A stretch of DNA of 64,000 nt from Methanogenium sp. S4BF. GTDB lineage: Archaea > Halobacteriota > Methanomicrobia > Methanomicrobiales > Methanomicrobiaceae. Of this stretch, positions 9,009-17,345 are shown piece by piece (within the stretch, counting starts at the first letter, position 1; each line of letters begins with the position of its first letter). Position numbers and translations under genes: made by a program. The notes under the pieces are model-generated. The model was not told the DNA's origin and ran no database searches. It worked only from the letters and a program-made list of their open reading frames with translations. The stretch lies in assembly GCF_029633965.1 (NCBI RefSeq), contig NZ_CP091277.1:1795940-1859939 (forward strand), written 5' to 3'.

Positions 9009-9836
9009 TCACGGTTCCAGCTTCTTCGCCCGGTCCGCCAGGAATCGAATCTCCTCTACCGGGATGCCCGACTTCTCTGCCACTACATCCGGAGACTCCC
9101 CCAGCAGCTGCCCCACCGTCACAATCCCCGCATTCACCAGTCTCTTTCTCATCCGGGCATTGACGCCTTTGATGAGCGTTATCGGGCAGAGCCTCCGGTT
9201 GGCAACCATTGATGCGATATTCTCCTCTTTTGGATTGTCCCAGCCGATGTGTTTGATATCCCAGCAGGCGGCGTACTGTTTTGCATGGGCGGAGAGTTTG
9301 GTGTTGCAGACGATCATCGCCTTATCGATGGTGAAATGGTTTCGTCCGGATTTGTAACCTTCCTGCACATCCTCAACGATGGCCCGTGCGATGCGACCCT
9401 CATCAAGGCCGGTCATGCGGTGATGGTTGTGGTGGTGCTTGACCTCGACAAAATAGGTGATGCCGTCCTTGCGGGCGATGGCATCCACCTCATGCTCACC
9501 GCACCGCCCTTTGAGTATCCTGCCTTCTTCCACCTCATAGCCGGAGCCTTTTAAGAGGGCACGGACATAGAGTTCGAAGTCCGGTTTCGGACTGAGCATA
9601 CCAATCGCCCTCCGGACATTTGTCCGGCCTTCAACCCCCGGCTGATATTTGCGTGCATAGGTGTGGATCATGCGCAGGACATCCCGGGTGCGGATGCCGT
9701 CATACAGGTGCCGTTCAACCTCTGCGGCGACTTCAATGACATAGTCGTCCGGAACACCGTAATTGCGGGCCGTCCGCATCACCCGGTAGCGGTCATAGGG
9801 CTGGCGTGTTCCGTCCGCCTTGATTACGTGTTTCAT
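9009..9836 (-). CDS. ATP-cone plus Mrr-like restriction endonuclease-fold protein with C-terminal helix-hairpin domain
   Basis: 275 residues. Residues 1-90 resemble an ATP-cone (MKHVIKADGTRQPYDRYRV, NVRRAIGML). Residues about 90-210 form a PD-(D/E)XK nuclease-like core with CGEHEVDAIARKDG and YFVEVKHHHNHH, where D and ExK are the expected metal site. The last 60 residues (LIKGVNARMRKRLVNAGIVT) look like a helix-hairpin-helix DNA-binding element. This architecture is known in archaea and is usually annotated as a restriction endonuclease or ATP-cone protein; no methyltransferase partner is adjacent, so a repair or nuclease role is as likely as restriction. Confidence 0.8.
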   Translation of the reverse strand: MKHVIKADGTRQPYDRYRVMRTARNYGVPDDYVIEVAAEVERHLYDGIRTRDVLRMIHTYARKYQPGVEGRTNVRRAIGMLSPKPDFELYVRALLKGSGYEVEEGRILKGRCGEHEVDAIARKDGITYFVEVKHHHNHHRMTGLDEGRIARAIVEDVQEGYKSGRNHFTIDKAMIVCNTKLSAHAKQYAACWDIKHIGWDNPKEENIASMVANRRLCPITLIKGVNARMRKRLVNAGIVTVGQLLGESPDVVAEKSGIPVEEIRFLADRAKKLEP

Positions 9837-10061
9837 ACCTTATGATGCTCCTTTGGATGCGGCTTTTCCGGTACAGATGAGTGAAGGAAACTCAATCCGG
9901 GCACCGCTTACTATGTAGATCCGTTCTTTGTGCCGGAAAAACATGATCATTTGTTCACCGTGCCGGCAAAAGACCGGCATGTCCGGACCAGGCTTCCCCG
10001 CACTTCTTCTTCGTTACTATTATACTCCCGGAAGGGCAACGGTAATCCGCACAGTTTTAGT

Positions 10062-10146
10062 GCCGAGATAGTCTAGTCAGGAAAGGCGGGGGCCTCGAAA
10101 GCCTCTGGTGTTCTGCACCACGAGAGTTCAAATCTCTCTCTCGGCG
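10062..10146 (+). tRNA. tRNA-Ser (anticodon CGA)
   Basis: The acceptor arm GCCGAGA pairs with TCTCGGC. The anticodon stem-loop GGGGC-CTCGAAA-GCCTC gives anticodon CGA (codon UCG). A long variable arm (GGTG-TTCT-GCACC) is typical of class II serine tRNAs, and the T arm is GAGAG-TTCAAAT-CTCTC. CCA is not encoded. An AT-rich stretch (ACTATTATAC) about 40 bases upstream may be its TATA box. Confidence 0.95.
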
Positions 10147-10171
10147 TTTTCACAGAAACAGGAAGAGCCAG

Positions 10172-10211
10172 TGCAGGATTGAACCTGCATTTTGGCCTCT
10201 CAATGCCAAAA
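10172..10211 (-). other. Two adjacent hairpins resembling a degenerate tRNA 3' half
   Basis: On the minus strand, TTTTGGC-ATTGAGAG-GCCAAAA (7-bp stem, 8-base loop) is followed directly by TGCAGG-TTCAAT-CCTGCA (6-bp stem, 6-base loop). The second resembles a T arm one base too short and the first an anticodon arm with one extra loop base. No matching acceptor or D arm was found, so a functional tRNA is unlikely. Confidence 0.3.
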
Positions 10212-10396
10212 CGTTCCGAAAACCACAGATCGTTTCTCTTTTTCTGTTCAAAGGGGCACCCTGAATAATCCCTGCCGGGTCTCAGCCCGTGATTCCGGGG
10301 ATATGACTATATAATCACCGCCCATTACAGTGGCATATTACCGGAAACCACCGGTCTGCTGCACCTTTCATGGTTGCAGAAAAAAAGGTGAAAAAT

Positions 10397-11278
10397 ATGC
10401 AGATTTTTACGGAAAACACAGGCATCCCGGCGGGTGCATCCCTTTTGGATGGTCCCCTGAATATCACCCCGGAGGCACTGCTCTTTGCCATCCTTACGCT
10501 GGTTATCGGATATATCATTGCTAAAGTCCTCGTCCGATGGATAAAACGGGTGCTCAAAAAACAGGGGCATCTGACCGAGGTGGCAGCGGGCCTCCTCGGG
10601 AGAATTATCTCTATTCTTCTTTACATCATCGTCATCCTCATTGCCGCAAGTTTCCTGGGTGTGGACGTCAACGGCATCGTTTTGGGCCTCTCTGCGATTG
10701 TTGGTCTTGTCATCGCCTTCGGGATGAAAGACACCATCAACAACTTCGCGGCAGGCATCTGGATTGCCTCGATGAACCTCTTTGAGAAGGGGGAGGAGGT
10801 TACCATCGCGGGCCACTGGGGCATTGTGCAGGAGATAGGCATCATGGCGACCCAGATTACCGCTGCCGGGTCAAATATCATCACCATACCGAACGGCAAG
10901 GCCTGGAACGACTCAATCATCAACTATACGAGAAACCCGGAGCGCCGTATCGACCAGTCATTCGGGGTGAGCTATGAGTCCGATATGACCGAGGTGGTGC
11001 AGATCGCGCTTGCCATCGCACGGGATCACCCAAAGGTGCTGGATACCCCTGAACCCAAGGTCATCTTCTCTGAGATGGCGGACTCATCCGTAAAGTTCAC
11101 GCTCCGCTGCTGGACACAGACACCTGACTACTACAGCACACGGGCAGACATCCTGCGCTCGCTGCATGGAGAGTTCACCGCAGCAGACATTGAGATCCCG
11201 TACCCGCATGTGGATGTCGCGTTCAGGAGCACAGAAAGGAACACAGAAGGCGGGGACAAGATATCATCCGGGATCTAA
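10397..11278 (+). CDS. Small-conductance mechanosensitive channel (MscS family)
   Basis: About 293 residues. Three N-terminal membrane helices end with the pore-lining TM3 (GLSAIVGLVIAFGMKDTINN), followed by the MscS beta-domain (EEVTIAGHWGIVQEIGIMAT, ITIPNGKAWNDSIINYTRNP) and a C-terminal alpha/beta domain. It releases solutes under hypo-osmotic stress. The start at ATG 10397 has GGTG six bases upstream; an ATG at 10370 would add nine residues but lacks such a site. It appears to be a single-gene unit behind the tRNA. Confidence 0.93.
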   Translation: MQIFTENTGIPAGASLLDGPLNITPEALLFAILTLVIGYIIAKVLVRWIKRVLKKQGHLTEVAAGLLGRIISILLYIIVILIAASFLGVDVNGIVLGLSAIVGLVIAFGMKDTINNFAAGIWIASMNLFEKGEEVTIAGHWGIVQEIGIMATQITAAGSNIITIPNGKAWNDSIINYTRNPERRIDQSFGVSYESDMTEVVQIALAIARDHPKVLDTPEPKVIFSEMADSSVKFTLRCWTQTPDYYSTRADILRSLHGEFTAADIEIPYPHVDVAFRSTERNTEGGDKISSGI

Positions 11279-11320
11279 AGGGCCGGATACACATTATCCG
11301 TAACAATCAACAAAAAAGGG

Positions 11321-12352
11321 TTATTGTTCAGAATATGCCCGAATCCGGTCACCAACATTCTGCTCCAGGTTCCGGTACCAGAATGCATAATCATAGCGGT
11401 GATAGACCCCTTCGGAGTATGGTCCGATGTCGAGCTCTTCGCCCTCGGGGATGGTCGTGGTGAGTGCCCCGGACGTCAGGTTAATCCGGGCGTCACAGTA
11501 GGTGTCCACTTCACGCAGGAATTCACCGGTCGAATCGTTATAGAACCGTGCACCCAGGTTTTCCGATGCTGGAGCATAGGTATCATCCGTCTTCCAGTTC
11601 AGGGGATTGATGCAGTGTGCCCCGGCCATGAGCATGGGGCCGCCAAGGGATGTTGGCGACTGGGTGTTGTAGGTGACAACAACTCCCGTATCATCCGCCC
11701 GCTCTGCTGCAGTCAGGTTTGCTGCTGCCAGATCGGCATCCGTTACGGTGTATCCGATGAGGTAGGCGGCAACCATCCGGCTGCGGAGCTCTTCGTCATC
11801 CCCGAACCGGTTTTTGATCAGCTCGATTAATGCCATCGTCCCCTGGCTGTGCCCGGCGATAATGAACGGGCGGCCGTCGTTGAGATTGGTGATGTAATAC
11901 TCGAAGGCGTCCTGCACATCGGCGGCACCCTGTTTGAACTCCGGCGTATCGGTTGCAAGGCCGCTCTCAGTCATTTTAACCTGTGTTGTCATCTGCCGGT
12001 AATACGGCGCAAACACATTGGCATGTGGTTCATACACACTTGCCTGTGCGTCGAATATGCCCTGTGCCAGCGCCCGCTCTGCATCACTGGTGATATCCAT
12101 GCGGCCGGTTGCATTGGCACTGACGGTCGGGTAAACATAAAAGACATCGACATCTTTCTGCACGGACGGCAGGGAGAGCCAGTTGTACGGGTCATTGTAA
12201 TCCGGATTCAGGTCGGGATCGATACCAGCAGGCCGGACTGCATCTTCGTTTGGCAGGGAGGACGATTCTCCATTCAGGCAACCGCAGGTAAGAATAAAAC
12301 AGACCCCCACCATTGCAATGAGTGAGACCAGAAAATGTGAATGTTTAATCAT
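11321..12352 (-). CDS. DUF3089 family lipoprotein, predicted alpha/beta hydrolase
   Basis: 343 residues. The N-terminal signal sequence has a lipobox-like cysteine (FILTCGCLNG). The core fits DUF3089: YDPYNWL-type opening, VDVFYVYPTVS, and the serine-hydrolase nucleophile elbow FIIAGHSQGTMALIEL. An esterase or lipase-like activity at the outer face of the membrane is plausible, but the substrate is unknown. Its 5' region contains direct repeats (12424-12469) that may be regulatory. Confidence 0.85.
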   Translation of the reverse strand: MIKHSHFLVSLIAMVGVCFILTCGCLNGESSSLPNEDAVRPAGIDPDLNPDYNDPYNWLSLPSVQKDVDVFYVYPTVSANATGRMDITSDAERALAQGIFDAQASVYEPHANVFAPYYRQMTTQVKMTESGLATDTPEFKQGAADVQDAFEYYITNLNDGRPFIIAGHSQGTMALIELIKNRFGDDEELRSRMVAAYLIGYTVTDADLAAANLTAAERADDTGVVVTYNTQSPTSLGGPMLMAGAHCINPLNWKTDDTYAPASENLGARFYNDSTGEFLREVDTYCDARINLTSGALTTTIPEGEELDIGPYSEGVYHRYDYAFWYRNLEQNVGDRIRAYSEQ

Positions 12353-12385
12353 CAGAACTTCTCCAGAGAGGATAACCCGGTATTC

Positions 12386-12469
12386 GCTGCGTATGCAGCA
12401 CGATTGTATCCAAATAACACTTGGATGGGAACATCAAAAAAGATCCCATTTGCGATGGGTGCATCAAAA
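12386..12469. repeat. Palindrome and 16-bp direct repeats upstream of the DUF3089 gene
   Basis: GCTGC-GTAT-GCAGC (12386-12399) is a perfect palindrome. GATGGGAACATCAAAA (12424-12439) and GATGGGTGCATCAAAA (12454-12469) are direct repeats with two mismatches, spaced exactly 30 bases apart. They sit between the 5' end of the DUF3089 gene and the 3' end of the ArsR gene and look like regulator sites on one face of the DNA. Confidence 0.45.
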
Positions 12470-12545
12470 CGAAAACAATTCGGGATTATAGCAAATTCCA
12501 ATCCATCCAAACCATAATTTCATTCTCAAACCCGGCAAAGCTCTG

Positions 12546-12938
12546 TCAAAAGCCTTCAGTGCATCTCCGCCCGGCGTCTGTCAGTGAGTAGATGATCCAG
12601 TTTCCCTGCGGTTCACCCTCGATGAGCCCTGCCTTCCTGAGCACGTTCAGGTGATAGGAAAGCTTTGAGTCGGCAATGCCAATCACCTGCTTAATGACAC
12701 AGACACAGAGGGGCTGTGTCGAGAGCAGCGAAAGTATCTTCAGCCGGACGGGGTCTGCGCAGGCCCGGTGAACCGCACACAGACAGGCCAGGCGATCTGG
12801 ATCCGGGAGGTGTGCCTGCATTGCCCTGACACCGCCGCAGGCGATGAGGGCTTCTTCCACCTCCTCAGGCAGTCCATGTCCATCCCTTCCCCTTCCTTCC
12901 GGAGAGGACAGGCAGCAATTCTTCCGGTTCACAGGCAT
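12546..12938 (-). CDS. ArsR-family metalloregulator
   Basis: About 130 residues. A winged helix occupies the C-terminal 90 residues: ADPVRLKILSLLSTQPLCVC, then SKLSYHLNVLRKAGLI as recognition helix, and GNWIIYSLTDAG as wing. The CVCV cysteines lie where ArsR proteins carry their ELCVCDL metalloid site. An N-terminal extension adds more cysteines (NRKNCCLSS, LIACGG, LACLCAVHRAC), which could extend thiol coordination of As, Sb, Hg or similar. ATG 12938 is used here; an in-frame TTG at 12965 is possible. It is divergent from the Cys-rich peptide and hgcAB, so those genes are likely targets of this repressor, an inference from position and from the known association of ArsR-type regulators with hgcAB. 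Confidence 0.88.
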   Translation of the reverse strand: MPVNRKNCCLSSPEGRGRDGHGLPEEVEEALIACGGVRAMQAHLPDPDRLACLCAVHRACADPVRLKILSLLSTQPLCVCVIKQVIGIADSKLSYHLNVLRKAGLIEGEPQGNWIIYSLTDAGRRCTEGF

Positions 12939-13157
12939 CTGACATACTGTACCCGGTTCCGGCAATAAGAATTATGCCTGACAGGCAGGGGGACAGAGCA
13001 TGGCAGAGGGGATTACCGCCGGTCATCGATTATACCCCGGTCTTTATGCCGGAGAGATGTCCGGCCCTACCACAGATGATGCCCGGATACGGGGAGGGGC
13101 AGACGATGGCATCCATATGCAGGAGAGTGCGAGATCTGATCTCATTCTCCACACCAA

Positions 13158-13220
13158 TTTCAAAATATGTTGAAATACGAACCATTATTTGTCAGCTCCT
13201 GCCATACCTGTTCAAATAAT
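13158..13220. promoter_or_regulatory. Candidate ArsR operators in front of the hgc genes
   Basis: Two perfect inverted repeats lie in the divergent region: TTTCAA-N6-TTGAAA (13158-13175) and ATTATTTG (13184-13191) with CAAATAAT (13213-13220). The second ends 30 bases before the start of the Cys-rich peptide gene. A third palindrome, TGCCTG-A-CAGGCA (12975-12987), lies near the ArsR start. ArsR operators are typically AT-rich dyads of this kind; which one is used cannot be decided here. Confidence 0.45.
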
Positions 13221-13249
13221 AGTGAAACATCAGGAGTGATTCCAGACCT

Positions 13250-13411
13250 ATGCCGGAAAAAAATCAGAAGCCAACAAAATACGGATTTGCAGACATACTA
13301 AAAAAGGCAATGCTGGGCTGTGCCGGCGAGTGCGGTGACGGGTGCAGCTGCTGTTCCAATGAAATCAGAGTCGTCCCGAAAGAGGATGCGGAGACAGAAG
13401 AAAAGGACTGA
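13250..13411 (+). CDS. 53-residue cysteine-rich peptide upstream of hgcA
   Basis: A short gene with a good ribosome site (GGAGTGA, 10 bases before the ATG) and a sensible composition: basic N-terminus (MPEKNQKPTKYGFADILKKA), a core with six cysteines (GCAGECGDGCSCC), and an acidic tail ending EEKD. No signal peptide or membrane segment. The CxCC cluster resembles soft-metal ligands in metallothionein-like peptides and chaperones. It lies between the ArsR operator region and hgcA (102 bases before hgcA), so it probably belongs to the same unit. I do not recognise a named family; a role in binding or passing Hg(II) or arsenic is an inference. Confidence 0.65.
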   Translation: MPEKNQKPTKYGFADILKKAMLGCAGECGDGCSCCSNEIRVVPKEDAETEEKD

Positions 13412-13513
13412 AAAGAGAAACAGGCATCATAGCCGGTTCTGACGGTGGGCCTGCCGGAACGGTCCCGATCACCCCATCCACAGGAAAAAAGCGGTATATT
13501 CCATAGGACATAC

Positions 13514-14590
13514 ATGACCAACCCACAGAATCAAGAAAAATCCTCATGCTGCTCATGCACAGACAGGGGCAATGCATCAGATTGCTGCTGCAGTATTCCC
13601 GCAGGCACAAAAGCGGCAATCGGCACAGCCACCAGTAGCGTCACTTTGCAAAACCGGCTCGATCACGTCCGTGCACGGCTGGGTGTGAACCGGATGGGGC
13701 ACCGTGTCGAACCGGGACTGTACTGCCTTGGTGCACCGGATGCCGATTCCCCGGTCTTTGCCTCGGCCAACTACACCCTCAGTTTTGACGCACTGCGCTC
13801 TGCAGTGGCCGGTGTTGACTGCTACATCCTCGTGCTGGACACCAACGGAATCAACGTCTGGTGTGCGGCAGGGAAAGGCACATTCGGTACCGATGAACTG
13901 GTGCGCCGCATCGAATCCACCGGACTTCCGGGGATTGTCCGGCACCGGAAAATTATCCTGCCCCAGCTGGGGGCCCCCGGTGTCTCGTGGCCGGAGGTCA
14001 TGCGACGGACGCACTTCAAAGTGGTATACGGGCCGGTGAGGGCCGCTGATCTCCCCGAATACCTGAGAAACGGTACGGCGACACCGGCCATGCGGAAAGT
14101 GCAGTTTCCATTGCGGGACCGTCTCGTACTAACCCCGGTGGAGTTTGTTCATGTCGCCCTCCCGGCGCTGGCTGCAGCAGTCATCCTGTATTTTCTGGCA
14201 GGCAGTGCTGCATCCCTTGCCGCAGTTGCTGCTGTAGTTGCGGGGACCGTATTGTTCCCGGCATTGCTCCCGTTCATCCCCACCCATGACTTCAGCACAA
14301 AAGGGCTCATTCTCGGGGGTGTTGTCGCCGTTCCGTTCGCGGCATTTTTTGCAACTGTCCCCCCGCTTCCCTTCTGGGCGAATGCAGCGGCGGCAGGTGC
14401 CGCCCTCCTCATCATTCCGGCAGTGACCGCATATCTGGCCCTCAACTTCACCGGCTGCACCACATTTGCCTCACGCTCGGGAGTGAAAAAAGAGATCTTC
14501 CGGTACGTACCGGTGATGGCCTGCATGGCCGGTGCAGGCATCATTCTTGGCATCATTCTCGGCATAAGCCGGCTTTTCGGAGTGATCTGA
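13514..14590 (+). CDS. hgcA: Mercury methylation corrinoid protein HgcA
   Basis: 358 residues. The corrinoid-binding domain (about residues 45-200) contains NVWCAAGK with Cys117, the cap-helix motif diagnostic for HgcA, followed by a C-terminal membrane domain of about five helices (from FVHVALPALAAAVIL onward). HgcA transfers a methyl group from its cobalamin to Hg(II), and HgcB reduces the cobalamin. It is related to the CO dehydrogenase/acetyl-CoA synthase corrinoid subunit but differs by the NVWCAAGK cysteine and membrane domain. The N-terminus is unusual: SSCCSCTDRGNASDCCC within the first 26 residues adds six cysteines. ATG 13514 follows AGGA; an upstream GTG at 13445 is less likely. 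hgcB starts on the next base after the stop. Confidence 0.96.
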   Translation: MTNPQNQEKSSCCSCTDRGNASDCCCSIPAGTKAAIGTATSSVTLQNRLDHVRARLGVNRMGHRVEPGLYCLGAPDADSPVFASANYTLSFDALRSAVAGVDCYILVLDTNGINVWCAAGKGTFGTDELVRRIESTGLPGIVRHRKIILPQLGAPGVSWPEVMRRTHFKVVYGPVRAADLPEYLRNGTATPAMRKVQFPLRDRLVLTPVEFVHVALPALAAAVILYFLAGSAASLAAVAAVVAGTVLFPALLPFIPTHDFSTKGLILGGVVAVPFAAFFATVPPLPFWANAAAAGAALLIIPAVTAYLALNFTGCTTFASRSGVKKEIFRYVPVMACMAGAGIILGIILGISRLFGVI

Positions 14591-14929
14591 ATGTTCGACT
14601 CATATACCGAAAACACCCTCCGGTATAATCAGGAGCGGTGCATCAACTGCGGGATGTGCAGTGCAGTCTGCCCCCATGGTGTGTTTACCCCCGGCGGTAC
14701 CGCAGCCGTGCCTGCCGCCCCTTCTTCCTGCATGGAGTGCGGAGCCTGTGCCCTGAACTGCCCGGTTCAGGCAATCAGTGTGGAGAGTGGTGTCGGGTGT
14801 GCATGGGCGATGATCTCCGCCGCACTGAGGGGAAAGGACATGGACAGCGGCACATGCGGGTGCGGGGGAGCGGCAGGTTCGTGCTGCGGTTCTGATACAA
14901 AGGAGCCGTCCTGCTGCGATAAGAAGTAA
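14591..14929 (+). CDS. hgcB: HgcB, 2[4Fe-4S] ferredoxin of mercury methylation
   Basis: 112 residues. Two CX2CX2CX3C clusters: CINCGMCSAVCP (Cys17-27) and CMECGACALNCP (Cys47-57). A further conserved Cys70 (GVGCAW) and the C-terminal tail carrying Cys89, 91, 98, 99, 108 and 109 fit HgcB, whose extra cysteines are thought to bind Hg(II) and hand it to HgcA. The tail here has three Cys pairs (CGC, CC, CC), more than the single pair usual for the family as I know it. Translation is probably coupled to hgcA because the two genes abut without spacing. Confidence 0.95.
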   Translation: MFDSYTENTLRYNQERCINCGMCSAVCPHGVFTPGGTAAVPAAPSSCMECGACALNCPVQAISVESGVGCAWAMISAALRGKDMDSGTCGCGGAAGSCCGSDTKEPSCCDKK

Positions 14930-15189
14930 TATCCACCCCGGAATGCAGGGGGCGAATGATTCCCCTATGATGCCGGCATATAGGGACAATTATCTCCGAC
15001 GGGAGGGGGCCCTGCCCGCACAGCACAGGAGGTATTCACCTGCGTGCGGGGGGAGAAACCGCACCGGGCCAATCCCCTCCAATGGCGGGCAGCAGTCATA
15101 CCAAACGCCGGCAATTCTTAGCACAATAAGAATATGCAGACACCTGAAGACCGGCAATCACCATTTTTGCGCCCAAATATGCCCCTGCC

Positions 15190-15208
15190 GGAAATATGCA
15201 GAATTTCC
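15190..15208. promoter_or_regulatory. GGAAAT-N7-ATTTCC inverted repeat
   Basis: A perfect 6-bp dyad about 100 bases upstream of the nif TATA box. Its outer bases resemble the GGAA/TTCC half-sites of NrpR, but the spacing is wrong for the GGAA-N6-TTCC consensus, so it could be an accessory site or belong to another regulator. Confidence 0.35.
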
Positions 15209-15291
15209 AGCTATTTTTTCAAAATAATCAATAATACCGGATAATCTTCACATGTTAAAAGAGACCACAGAGATCACAATACCTCCCAATA

Positions 15292-15321
15292 TTTAATATA
15301 TAGTGGTGGAAGCAACCTTCC
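15292..15321 (+). promoter_or_regulatory. nif promoter: TATA box and NrpR-type operator
   Basis: TTTAATATATA (15292-15302) is a strong archaeal TATA box. GGAAGCAACCTTCC (15308-15321) matches exactly the GGAA-N6-TTCC operator bound by NrpR, the 2-oxoglutarate-responsive nitrogen repressor of methanogens. Its position just after the TATA box would block polymerase recruitment or initiation when nitrogen is plentiful. It is the only exact match I noticed next to a gene start in this window. Confidence 0.8.
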
Positions 15322-15377
15322 ATCATCTTTTTATAGACAAATTCAGACTCTCTATTGCAACAGAGTAGGGAGAAACA

Positions 15378-16527
<1,150 letters not shown>

Positions 16528-16562
16528 CTGCCCTGAAGATACACATACAGGACGTGAGAAAG

Positions 16563-16889
16563 ATGTTATTTGTAAGAGCGATAGTCAGGCCTGAAAAGAA
16601 GGATGAGGTACTCGAACACCTCTCTGCCGGAGGATTCCATGCAGCAACCGTTGTCGATGTGGTCGGCCGTGGAAAACAGAAGGGTATCAGAATGGGAGAC
16701 GTCTACTACGACGAGATCCCCAAGACCCTCATTCTTGTCGCAATCGAAAACAAGGACAAGGACAAAATCATCGATATCATCCTCAAAACCGGAAAGACAG
16801 GCACCAACGGCAACTTTGGTGACGGGAAAATATTCATCAGCCCCGTAGAAGAGGCCTACACGATCTCAAAGGGTTCAAAGGGTCTTTGA
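16563..16889 (+). CDS. nifI1: NifI1, PII-like regulator of nitrogenase
   Basis: 108 residues with the PII fold: MLFVRAIVRPEKKDEVLEHL, the DVVGRGKQKGI T-loop start, and the C-terminal GDGKIFISPVEEAYTI. NifI1 and NifI2 form a complex that binds NifDK and switches nitrogenase off when ammonium appears, relieved by 2-oxoglutarate. The pair between nifH and nifD is typical of methanogens and some anaerobes. The ATG at 16563 is preferred; a GTG at 16554 would add three residues. Confidence 0.94.
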   Translation: MLFVRAIVRPEKKDEVLEHLSAGGFHAATVVDVVGRGKQKGIRMGDVYYDEIPKTLILVAIENKDKDKIIDIILKTGKTGTNGNFGDGKIFISPVEEAYTISKGSKGL

Positions 16890-16904
16890 GCATGAGGTGC
16901 TGAA

Positions 16905-17324
16905 ATGAAGGAAATTCTGGCCATCGTGCGGATGAAGAAGACCGGTGCGACAAAGCGTGCCCTCATAGAGGCAGGCGTCGCCGGGTTTACCGCAGTAAAG
17001 GTCTCCGGCAGGGGAAAACTGGTACACGACAACGCCGTCATCATGCCATGCAAGGAGAAGCTGATGCAGATGGCACCCAATGATGTCATCGATGAGCAGG
17101 AATCCGAGGAGCAGATCGTCACATTCCTTGACGACACACGGATGTTTCCCCGGAGACTGTTCACGATCCTTGCCCATGACGAGGACGTACCCAGGATCGT
17201 GGATGCGATTATCAGGGTCAATCGCACCGAACGCGGTGCAGGCGACGGAAAAATATTCGTAACCCCCGTAGCCGACGCAGTCCGTGTCCGCACGGGTGAA
17301 TCGGGAGATGCTGCCATCTGGTAG
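16905..17324 (+). CDS. nifI2: NifI2, PII-like regulator of nitrogenase
   Basis: 139 residues, longer than NifI1 because of an extended T-loop region (about residues 38-90: LVHDNAVIMPCKEK, TFLDDTRMFPRRLF). The PII ends are clear: MKEILAIVRMKKTGATKRAL and GAGDGKIFVTPVADAVRVRTGE. The start follows GAGGTG. It is co-translated with nifI1 (15-base gap) and should act with it in ammonia switch-off. Confidence 0.94.
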   Translation: MKEILAIVRMKKTGATKRALIEAGVAGFTAVKVSGRGKLVHDNAVIMPCKEKLMQMAPNDVIDEQESEEQIVTFLDDTRMFPRRLFTILAHDEDVPRIVDAIIRVNRTERGAGDGKIFVTPVADAVRVRTGESGDAAIW

Positions 17325-17345
17325 GCGAAAAGGAGTATACAAAAA

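Larger units (their letters stand above)
14930..15377. other. Intergenic region between hgcB and the nif leader
   Basis: No credible gene. It holds a GGAAAT-N7-ATTTCC dyad (15190-15208), an AT-rich stretch from 15205, and the nif promoter with NrpR-type operator (15292-15321). No clear terminator for hgcB was found. Confidence 0.6.

Noticed and set aside
8886-9212. Plus-strand frame of 108 codons running into the nuclease gene's antisense strand
   Set aside because: Most of it is antisense to the ATP-cone/Mrr-like gene and its composition is unlike the neighbours.
12974-13219. 81-codon frame in the ArsR-hgc divergent region
   Set aside because: It overlaps the candidate operators, has no ribosome site, and its sequence has no protein-like pattern.
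13514-14590. Possibility that this is the CO dehydrogenase/acetyl-CoA synthase corrinoid subunit instead of HgcA
   Set aside because: NVWCAAGK with its Cys, the C-terminal membrane helices and the adjoining HgcB are specific to HgcA.
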